Origin: UBA8828 sp964510855
GTDB lineage: Bacteria > Verrucomicrobiota > Verrucomicrobiia > Opitutales > UBA953
Reading direction: 5' to 3'
Length of the DNA: 64,000 nucleotides
Assembly: GCA_964510855.1 (NCBI GenBank)
Contig: CAZEDB010000007.1
Span: forward strand, 1-64,000
The notes beneath the pieces are model-generated. The model was not told the DNA's origin and did no database searches. It worked only from the letters and a program-made list of their open reading frames with translations. This document shows, piece after piece, positions 54,328 through 61,922 of the stretch. The position numbers and the translations under genes are program-made. Numbering within the stretch: position 1 is the first letter of the stretch; every line of letters begins with the position of its first letter.

Positions 54328-55197
54328 TTAGCGCAGGCGCGTACCCTCGGCACTCGCCTTACGACGGAACACTTGGAGGATGCGAGCCGTGTGGGTGCCG
54401 GGTTTACCGGTACCAATTTTCCGTCCGTCTACCTCGATCACGGGAATGACTTCGGCGGCCGTACCTGTGAGGAAGCACTCGTCAGCATTCCAGACATCGT
54501 AACGGGTGAGATTGGTCTCGACCACGGGAAGACCCAGTTCGGTTGCAATCTCCATCGCAACTTGTCGGGTAATACCCACTAATGCTCCCGAGTGGGCTGC
54601 AGGGGTGAGGAGTTTTCCTTTATGAATAAGGAAAACATTATCCCCGGTGCATTCCGCCACGTAGCCTTGCTCATTGAGCATGAGGCATTCGTGGTAGCCG
54701 TGTTGTTGCGCCTCAATTTTAGCTAAGATATTGTTGAGGTAGTTCAGCGACTTAATCATCGGGGGCAGTGCTGCCGGGCTAATCCGCCGGGTCGGGGCGG
54801 TGATGATCTTCATGCCTTGAGTGTAAAGGGCCTCAGGGTAGAGCGCGATTTTATCGGCAATACAGATGATAGAAGGCTTGGGGCAATTTTTAGGCGAAAG
54901 CCCGAGGTCACCCGTGCCGCGTGAGATGACGAGGCGGATATACCCATCGGTGAGAGCGTTGCGTCGGCAGGATTCGCAAACGATACCGCTAATCTCTTGT
55001 CGCGTCCAAGGGAGTTCGAGGCAAATGGCCTTAGCCGACCACTCTAAGCGTTCCAGATGCTCATCGAGGCGGAAGACATTTCCTGCGTAGAGTCGAATGC
55101 CCTCGAAGATGCCGTCGCCGTAGAGAAAGCCGTGATCAAAAACGGAAATCTTAGCGTCCGCTTTTGGATAAAACTTACCATCAACATAGACCTCCAT
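54328..55197 (-). CDS. ilvE: Class IV aminotransferase, branched-chain type
   Basis: The 289-residue PLP enzyme has the class IV fold. The PLP lysine is in MIKSLNYLNNILAK, with VSRGTGDLG earlier and LTGTAAEVIPV near the C-terminus. N-terminal DHGFLYGDGIFEGIR is typical of IlvE and D-amino-acid aminotransferase relatives. Branched-chain substrate is likely but not certain. It lies four bases downstream of lpd. Confidence 0.8.
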   Translation of the reverse strand: MEVYVDGKFYPKADAKISVFDHGFLYGDGIFEGIRLYAGNVFRLDEHLERLEWSAKAICLELPWTRQEISGIVCESCRRNALTDGYIRLVISRGTGDLGLSPKNCPKPSIICIADKIALYPEALYTQGMKIITAPTRRISPAALPPMIKSLNYLNNILAKIEAQQHGYHECLMLNEQGYVAECTGDNVFLIHKGKLLTPAAHSGALVGITRQVAMEIATELGLPVVETNLTRYDVWNADECFLTGTAAEVIPVIEVDGRKIGTGKPGTHTARILQVFRRKASAEGTRLR

Positions 55198-55201
55198 AAA
55201 A

Positions 55202-56602
55202 TTAGAGCGAGTGGATGCTGGTCTTGCTCACGGCCATGGCGGCTTCCTTGAAGGATTCCGAAAGGGTGGGGTGAGCAAAACAGGTTCGGGCAATGTCTTC
55301 GGCGCTACCGCCGTATTCGATATGGGCACAAGCCGCAGCAATCATTTCTGAAGCACCTTTGGCGACCATCTGGACGCCTAAGACTTTGTCGGTCTTAGCG
55401 CAGGCAATCACTTTCACCAGGCCAGCGGTGGCATCGGTGGCAATGGCCCGACCGTTCGCTTGCAGAGCAAATTTTCCGACCCGAACCTCGATGCCCTTCG
55501 CTTGCGCGTCGGCTTCAGACAGGCCGACATTTGCCACTTCAGGTTCGGTGTAGATCACTCCAGGGATTGCGCCGTAGTTTACATGTCCAGGCTTACCGGC
55601 AATGAGTTCGGCTACGGCTACGCCTTCTTCTTCAGCTTTGTGAGCTAACATGGGGCCGACCACAACATCCCCAATGGCGAGTACGCCAGGCAAGTTGCTG
55701 TGGTAATGGGCATCAATCACGATGCGACCGCGCTCATCGAGTTTGAGGCCAGCCTCAGCTGCGCCCAAGCCACTGGTGTTAGCTTTTCGGCCCACCGCCA
55801 CGAGAATTTTATCAGCGGGGAATTCAAGTACTTTACCGTCGCGCTCAGCGGTAAGGGCCGAGCCACTCGTACTTTTCTTCACGCCCGTAACTTTGGCGCC
55901 TAATTCAAATTTAATTCCTTGGGCTTCGAAGGCTTTTTGTGCGGCCTTGGCGATATCGGTATCTAGGGCAGGTCCACCAATCACGGGGAGCATTTCCACT
56001 ACGGTGACTTGTGAACCCAAGCGGGCCCAGACTGACCCAAGTTCTAAGCCAATCGCGCCAGCTCCCACCACCACTAAGCGCTCAGGGGCCTTGAGTAAGG
56101 CGATGCCTTGGTCTGACGAAATTACAGTCTCACCATCAAACTTCATGAAGGGCAATTCGATGGGGACGGAGCCAGTGGCAATAAGGGTATGTTTGGTCTC
56201 AAGGATGCGTTCCCCTTTATCCGAGCGTACAATTACTTTACCTTCGCCGCCTAAGCGACCTAGGCCGTGGATAATTTCTACGCCACGCTTTGAGACTAGG
56301 GTTTTTACACCGCCGCGGAGCTGGCTAACCACTTTATCTTTGTTCGCCATCATCACGCTGACATCGCAGCTGAGCTTATCGCCGCCGATGATGCCGTGTT
56401 TCTTGCCATGCTGAGCATGGGCTAAAACTTCGGTGGAGTGGAGCAGGGCCTTCGAGGGAATGCAGCCAATGTTCAAGCAGGTGCCCCCGAGATTCGGGTC
56501 TTTTTCTACCAAGGCCACCTTGAGGCCGAGTTGGGCAGCTTTGATGGCGGCTACGTAGCCGGCGGGGCCGGAGCCGATGATGACGAGATCGAGTTGCGAC
56601 AT
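55202..56602 (-). CDS. lpd: Dihydrolipoamide dehydrogenase
   Basis: E3 reoxidises lipoamide in 2-oxo acid dehydrogenase complexes. The 466-residue flavoprotein has the FAD motif IIGSGPAGYVAAI, the redox cysteines C42 and C47 in GGTCLNIGCIPSK and an NAD domain with VVVGAGAIGLELGSV. The C-terminal catalytic HPTLSE is present. It lies 15 bases downstream of sucB, so it serves this complex. Confidence 0.97.
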   Translation of the reverse strand: MSQLDLVIIGSGPAGYVAAIKAAQLGLKVALVEKDPNLGGTCLNIGCIPSKALLHSTEVLAHAQHGKKHGIIGGDKLSCDVSVMMANKDKVVSQLRGGVKTLVSKRGVEIIHGLGRLGGEGKVIVRSDKGERILETKHTLIATGSVPIELPFMKFDGETVISSDQGIALLKAPERLVVVGAGAIGLELGSVWARLGSQVTVVEMLPVIGGPALDTDIAKAAQKAFEAQGIKFELGAKVTGVKKSTSGSALTAERDGKVLEFPADKILVAVGRKANTSGLGAAEAGLKLDERGRIVIDAHYHSNLPGVLAIGDVVVGPMLAHKAEEEGVAVAELIAGKPGHVNYGAIPGVIYTEPEVANVGLSEADAQAKGIEVRVGKFALQANGRAIATDATAGLVKVIACAKTDKVLGVQMVAKGASEMIAAACAHIEYGGSAEDIARTCFAHPTLSESFKEAAMAVSKTSIHSL

Positions 56603-56617
56603 ATAAAAGTGAAAAAA

Positions 56618-57895
56618 TTACGCGCCGAAGAGCAGGCGTTGAGGATCTTGGATGGCGTCGCGTACCTTAACTAAGAAGGTCACGGCTTCCTTACCGTCAA
56701 TTAAGCGGTGATCGTAGGATAGCGCCAAATACATCATGGGGCGAATAACCACTTGGCCGTTTTCGGCGACGGGACGTTCGGTAATGTTGTGCAGACCTAA
56801 AATCGCTGCCTGGGGGTGGTTGAGAATCGGTGTTGAGAGCATCGATCCATAGATGCCGCCATTCGAAATGGTGAAGACGCCGCCCGTAAGGTCGGCCATG
56901 GTGATTTTTCCCTCCCGTGCTCGTTTACCATATTCCCCAATAGACTTTTCGATTTCAGCAAATGAAAGCGCGTCGACATTTCGTACCACCGGTACCATCA
57001 GGCCTTTGTCGGTGCCAACCGCGACACCGATGTCATAGAAGTGATTTTCCACCACTTCTTCGCCTTCTAGCGAGGTATTGACTTGGGGCACTTCCTTGAG
57101 GGCCTGTACCACGGCCTTACAGAAGAAGGACATGAAGCCGAGCTTCACGCCGTGGCGCTTGAGGAACTCTTCGCCATAGCGTTTTCTAAATTCCATCACC
57201 GCCGCCATATTGACTTCGTTGAAAGTCGTGAGCATGGCGGTTTCAGATTTTGCCATGACCAAGCGCTCGGCAATTTTCCGACGTAAGGGTGTCATCTTGC
57301 GACGCGTAATCCGCGTTTCAGGGTTACGTCCACTAGCTACAGGCGCAGGTGCTGCGGTTGCGGCGGCAGATGAAGGTGTAGGTGTAGCGGAAGCGACAAC
57401 TGGGGTAGGGGCGATAGGTGTTCCGCCGGCAGCCAGCGCAGAAAGCATGTCGCCTTTGGTAACGCGACCGGCTTTGCCCGTGCCGGTTACGCCGCTGGGA
57501 TCGATACCGGTTTCAGCCGCGATTCGACGAACCGCCGGTGAGACGTCGCCAATGGTAAAGGTTTTGGCAGCCGAGGCTACTGGGGGAGTTGCCGCTTTAG
57601 CGGCTGGCACAGCGGGCTGAGTTTGAGCGGGTGCTGGAGCAGGTGAGGGAGCTGGCACTGCGCCTGCGATGATTTGCGCTACAACTTGACCAATTTTAAC
57701 TTCGCTACCTGCGGCGACGGTAATCTTAAGCGTACCGTCGGTTTCGGCCATGCCTTCCGAAGTGATTTTATCGGTCTCGAGTGAGAAGATGGGCTGGCCT
57801 TTACGGACGACTTCTCCGTCTTTGACGAGCCAAGTTGCCAACAGGCCTCCGGTGATGGATTCGCCCATTGGGGGGATTTTGACGTCAATAGCCAT
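56618..57895 (-). CDS. sucB: Dihydrolipoyl succinyltransferase (E2)
   Basis: The 425-residue E2 starts with a lipoyl domain whose lipoylated lysine is K43 (ETDKITSEG). An Ala/Pro-rich linker follows, then the E3-binding domain (DVSPAVRRIAAETGIDPS) at about 118-150. A second Ala/Pro-rich linker precedes the catalytic domain, which ends with the active site DHRLIDGKEAV. It is separated from sucA by the metalloprotease gene, an unusual arrangement. Confidence 0.95.
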   Translation of the reverse strand: MAIDVKIPPMGESITGGLLATWLVKDGEVVRKGQPIFSLETDKITSEGMAETDGTLKITVAAGSEVKIGQVVAQIIAGAVPAPSPAPAPAQTQPAVPAAKAATPPVASAAKTFTIGDVSPAVRRIAAETGIDPSGVTGTGKAGRVTKGDMLSALAAGGTPIAPTPVVASATPTPSSAAATAAPAPVASGRNPETRITRRKMTPLRRKIAERLVMAKSETAMLTTFNEVNMAAVMEFRKRYGEEFLKRHGVKLGFMSFFCKAVVQALKEVPQVNTSLEGEEVVENHFYDIGVAVGTDKGLMVPVVRNVDALSFAEIEKSIGEYGKRAREGKITMADLTGGVFTISNGGIYGSMLSTPILNHPQAAILGLHNITERPVAENGQVVIRPMMYLALSYDHRLIDGKEAVTFLVKVRDAIQDPQRLLFGA

Positions 57896-57961
57896 GGAAA
57901 GGTGCTCGTAATGTGGGCAACCCTGACCCCCGTTTCAACGGAAAACCCGCCTATTTTTCGC

Positions 57962-59020
57962 TTAATTGACCCTGCGACGGCGACGAACTGCCCAAGCTAA
58001 GCCTAGGGCACCCACGGCGAGTCCGTAGGTTGAGGGCTCAGGAATGGCCGCCATAGCTTCCGAAGCTAAGCTGAGTGCCTCTGGGGTGAGATCCCAGCCA
58101 AGGGCGTCAAAAATAACTAAATCATAGCCGGTGAAGAGGCGTAGCTCACCGTTACCCGCGGTAGGGTCCATCATGCCTAAGCCAACATTATCCAAAAAAT
58201 GTGAGGCTTGCTGTCCGTCACCAAAATTTACGCCCGTTGAAACTAAAACACCGAGATTACCTAAAGCCAAAAAACGCATCTGGTCATCGATGGAGGTATC
58301 GGTCACGCCCAAGGCGAGACTGGTTTGCGAGTAACGCAAGAAATCCATCGGCATGTGCCAGGCGAAGTTAGTGGGTATACTTCCTCCATCGATGAAATCG
58401 ACTACACTAACAAAACCTAGGGCGTGGCCGATTTCATGGGCGGCCACCCCAATGAAATCCATTTGTCCAGCGGAGATACCGTTGCTACGGTCATAGTCGA
58501 AGGCAAAGGCGCTATTAAATTCAATGGTAGCATCTACCGCGCTGAAATCTCCAGAAAGTAGTCCGAGTGCTTTAGCATTGGCACCGTTGATATAGATACC
58601 GTTGGTAGTTGCGAGTATAGGCGTGGCAGGATCGGCTAAGTCTGAAGTGCGATTGATACGCCGAGTGTAAGTCGGTCCGGCGGGTAATCTACTCAGTACT
58701 GCTAAATCCGTGGTACTGGTTGCGTCCCCAATCCAGGCATCACGTAGTTCACTGTAAGGCCCTTCGTAAAAGACTGAAGAGGCTTGCCCGATGGTGTTGG
58801 ATGAGCCCGCACCGAAATTGTAAGTGGCGACGTTAATGCGCACAGTTACGGGATCGGCTAAAAGCGCCTCCCATAAACTGGCAGCGGCTTCAAAACCTGC
58901 GAGAGCTTGGGGGCTGAGTGCGGTGTAACCTTGGGCTACTCCGATATCATTAAACACGATTTCGAGCGCTTTGCTGGGCGTAGCTGCGAGGGCGAGAGCA
59001 GCTAAAAGCTCGGGGCGCAT
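57962..59020 (-). CDS. Exported metalloprotease with PEP-CTERM tail
   Basis: The 352-residue protein has a short signal peptide (LLAALALAATPSKA), a catalytic domain with the zinc motif AHEIGHALGF (HExxHxxG type) and the following Met-turn-like GMMDP. The tail is IPEPSTYG, a hydrophobic helix and RRRRR, a PEP-CTERM signal. It fits the metalloprotease families seen with PEP-CTERM tails. It lies 42 bases after sucA and 66 before sucB, so it may be co-transcribed with the dehydrogenase operon. Confidence 0.88.
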   Translation of the reverse strand: MRPELLAALALAATPSKALEIVFNDIGVAQGYTALSPQALAGFEAAASLWEALLADPVTVRINVATYNFGAGSSNTIGQASSVFYEGPYSELRDAWIGDATSTTDLAVLSRLPAGPTYTRRINRTSDLADPATPILATTNGIYINGANAKALGLLSGDFSAVDATIEFNSAFAFDYDRSNGISAGQMDFIGVAAHEIGHALGFVSVVDFIDGGSIPTNFAWHMPMDFLRYSQTSLALGVTDTSIDDQMRFLALGNLGVLVSTGVNFGDGQQASHFLDNVGLGMMDPTAGNGELRLFTGYDLVIFDALGWDLTPEALSLASEAMAAIPEPSTYGLAVGALGLAWAVRRRRRVN

Positions 59021-59062
59021 GCGTTGAGAGTGCCAAGTTACCTGCTGGCTGCAACTGGAGAA

Positions 59063-61786
59063 TTAAAGCGTGAACGCTTGAGCAATCAGGTCGGCTTGTT
59101 CGATTTTATGGACATTAATCGAACCTACTGCAGGCGAAGCGGCAGCGTCGCGCCCGGCATAGAGCGGGCGAACTCCTAGGACCTCTTCCACTATCGGAGC
59201 CATGAAACTCCAAGCCCCCATGTTGCGGGGCTCTTCTTGGCACCAGACAATTTTGCTCGGCTTACCAAGCTGCTCCCAAATTTTGCGTAATTGGGCGGCA
59301 TGCACGGGGTAGAATTGTTCCGCTCGCACTAAGGCGCTAGCGGTATCCTTCTGAGCTGAACGCGCAGCCTCTAAGTCATAGTAAATTTTTCCGGAGCAAA
59401 GAATCATCCGGCTGGTCTTCGCGGGGGGCGTGGGGTCAGTAAGGAACTCTTGGAATGCGCCTTGGGTAAATTCCTGCTTGGTGCTGACGCACGCCTTGTG
59501 GCGGAGTAAGCTTTTGGGGGTCATGACCACTAAGGGCTTGCGAGGCTCGCGCTTGAGTTGTCGACGCAGCAAGTGGAAGATTTGTGCGGGGGTCGAGGGA
59601 TAGGCTACTTGCAGATTATTCTCCGCACAGAGTTGTAAGAAACGCTCGAGTCGGGCTGAGGAGTGTTCGGGGCCTTGTCCCTCATAACCGTGGGGTAGGA
59701 GAAGGGTGAGGCCATTGGCTTGTTTCCATTTCGATTCAGCCGAAGCTAGGAATTGGTCGATGGCAATTTGTGCGCCGTTGGAAAAGTCGCCAAACTGCGC
59801 CTCCCAAATCGTCAGAGCATCGGGATGATCCAGCGAATAACCGTAGTCGAAGCCGAGCACGGCATATTCTGAGAGTGGGGAGTTGACGACTTCGAGCCGG
59901 CCTTTGCCGGTGTGAGCAAGGGGGCAATGCTCCGCGCCGGTTTCGGTGTGGTGCACGACGGCGTGGCGGTGCGAGAAGGTGCCGCGCTCCGAGTCTTGTC
60001 CTGAAATACGTACCGCATGGCCTTCCCGCAACAGCGTGGCAAAAGCTAAGCCTTCGCCGAGCGACCAATCAAATCCAGCGCCAGCGCGGAAGGCTTCGGT
60101 CTTGGCGTCGAGTTGACGTTGAATCTTGGGATTAGCTTTAAAATCGGCAGGAAGTTTTACGAGCGCAGCGGCAGCAGCGGCCAGTTCAGTTTCGGAAACC
60201 GCCGTGACCGCATCGAAGCGATAGGGCGATTGGAACGGGCGTACTCCCGGAGTTTTACCGCCGCGTGCGGCTTGATCCGCAGCCAAAGCGGCTTGGGCTT
60301 TTTCTTGGGCCACGCTTAAGGCGGCTTCGGAGCCTGCGCGTAGCGCGTTTAACTCTTCTTGGGTAAGACTACCTTCGGCCGCCAGGCGGGCGCCGTAAAT
60401 TTCCGAAAGCGTAGGGTGACTCGCAATTTTCCGATAGAGTAGGGGCTGGGTGAAAAGGGGTTCGTCGGTTTCATTGTGCCCGTGGCGGCGGAAGCAGACG
60501 ATGTCGATAACTGCATCCGCTCCGAAGCGTGCCCGATACTCTAGGGCGATTTCGGTGACGAGGACAACGGACTCGGGAGCATCTCCATTGACATGGAAGA
60601 CCGGGGCTTCCACCGATTTTGCTAAATCGGTACAGTAGCGCGAGGTGCGTGAATCGTGAGGGTCGGTAGTGAAGCCTACCTGGTTATTCGCTACCAAGTG
60701 AAGGGTGCCGCCCACGCGGTAGCCACTTAGCCCAGCGAGGTTAAGCGTTTCTGCTACCACGCCTTGGCCGACAAATGCAGCGTCGCCATGAATCAGAATG
60801 GTTAAAGCGGATTGCCGAGCTTCGGTGTCGCCTCGCTTATCCATTCGAGCGCGAGCACGACCTAGGACAACAGGGTTAACCGCTTCAAGGTGGCTGGGAT
60901 TATAAGCTAACGAAATACCAACCTTGCGACCTGCGGAAGTGACGCGTTCATTTTCATAACCGAGGTGATACTTAACGTCCCCGTCGCCACCCGTGGTGTC
61001 AGGGATGTGCAGTTCAGAAAACTCCTTAAACAACGTTTCAGGTTTTTTTCCGCAGGTATTGACTAAGACATTTAAACGTCCGCGGTGGGCCATGCCTAAG
61101 ACCACTTCCGCAATCCCTAGGCCGGGAGCTCGCTCGATCACTTGTTCAAGCGCGGCCATCATGGACTCAGCGCCTTCGCCTGAGAATCGCTTTGCGCCCA
61201 CAAAGGTGCGGTGGACGAAGCGCTCAAATTGTTCGGCCCGAACTACCACCGATAAGAAAAGGGATTTGGCCTGCTTGTCGTATTGGGCCTTGAGGCCACA
61301 GGCTTCAATGCGCTGGCGCAGCCACTCTCGACGTTCGGCGTCTTGAATGTGCATGAATTCCGCTCCAATAGCCGAAGAGTAAATCTCGCGTAGCCGGGCA
61401 CTGAGTTGGCTGGGGGTGAAGGCCTTGCCGCCGTCCAAGTCGCCTGCAGGGTGAGCTTCGTTGGGTGGGAGTTTGTCGAGCCCGAGAGCTGCATCGGTTA
61501 GGGCAGGGTGATGCGGCGTTGGCGCCAAAGGATTGGTATTTGCCTGGAGATGGCCGTAGGCCCGGTAGGCATGAAGGGCAGCTTGGTAAACTGCTCCAGC
61601 TGCACTGGTTGTTCCACTAGCTGCCGGTGCACCTTTCCGCACCGGAGGTGTGGTCTGACCTAATTCAAAACCTTCAAAGAAGGCGCGCCACTCGGGGTCG
61701 ACCGAGGTAGGGTCTTTCGACCACTGCGCGTGTTGGTGTTCGACCAAGTCCGCATTCCACTGATTGCCAATGCTTAGGTGCCTCAT
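59063..61786 (-). CDS. sucA: 2-oxoglutarate dehydrogenase E1
   Basis: E1 is the thiamine-diphosphate enzyme that decarboxylates 2-oxoglutarate in the citric acid cycle. The 907-residue protein has the family N-terminus (LVEHQHAQWSKDP), then VVLGMAHRGRLNVLVN, DAVIDIVCFRRHGHNETDEP and the pyrimidine-domain segment LPHGYEGQGPEHSSARLERFLQ. A GAGGG ribosome-binding site lies five bases before the ATG, inside a small hairpin (61791-61806). Confidence 0.96.
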   Translation of the reverse strand: MRHLSIGNQWNADLVEHQHAQWSKDPTSVDPEWRAFFEGFELGQTTPPVRKGAPAASGTTSAAGAVYQAALHAYRAYGHLQANTNPLAPTPHHPALTDAALGLDKLPPNEAHPAGDLDGGKAFTPSQLSARLREIYSSAIGAEFMHIQDAERREWLRQRIEACGLKAQYDKQAKSLFLSVVVRAEQFERFVHRTFVGAKRFSGEGAESMMAALEQVIERAPGLGIAEVVLGMAHRGRLNVLVNTCGKKPETLFKEFSELHIPDTTGGDGDVKYHLGYENERVTSAGRKVGISLAYNPSHLEAVNPVVLGRARARMDKRGDTEARQSALTILIHGDAAFVGQGVVAETLNLAGLSGYRVGGTLHLVANNQVGFTTDPHDSRTSRYCTDLAKSVEAPVFHVNGDAPESVVLVTEIALEYRARFGADAVIDIVCFRRHGHNETDEPLFTQPLLYRKIASHPTLSEIYGARLAAEGSLTQEELNALRAGSEAALSVAQEKAQAALAADQAARGGKTPGVRPFQSPYRFDAVTAVSETELAAAAAALVKLPADFKANPKIQRQLDAKTEAFRAGAGFDWSLGEGLAFATLLREGHAVRISGQDSERGTFSHRHAVVHHTETGAEHCPLAHTGKGRLEVVNSPLSEYAVLGFDYGYSLDHPDALTIWEAQFGDFSNGAQIAIDQFLASAESKWKQANGLTLLLPHGYEGQGPEHSSARLERFLQLCAENNLQVAYPSTPAQIFHLLRRQLKREPRKPLVVMTPKSLLRHKACVSTKQEFTQGAFQEFLTDPTPPAKTSRMILCSGKIYYDLEAARSAQKDTASALVRAEQFYPVHAAQLRKIWEQLGKPSKIVWCQEEPRNMGAWSFMAPIVEEVLGVRPLYAGRDAAASPAVGSINVHKIEQADLIAQAFTL

Positions 61787-61806
61787 GAGTACCCTCGACA
61801 GAGGGT
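61787..61806 (-). promoter_or_regulatory. Hairpin containing the sucA ribosome-binding site
   Basis: On the minus strand ACCCTC (61806-61801) pairs with GAGGGT (61796-61791) around the loop TGTC. The GAGGG Shine-Dalgarno lies in the 3' arm, with five bases to the ATG at 61786. Folding would mask it, so translation of sucA could be controlled through the stability of this six-pair stem. Confidence 0.5.
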
Positions 61807-61922
61807 GTATTTACCATTGGCAAATGGGTTAGGAAAACAACTGCAAAGGGGAGGTTAAAGGTGGGTTACAGACAGTTTTGTCCCTTGCAGGGGGGCGTCC
61901 GCCTTGGTTGAATCACGATTCG

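Noticed and set aside
55722..56414. 230-codon plus-strand frame antisense to lpd
   Set aside because: It is the complement of a well-conserved lpd gene, with no domain and no start signal.
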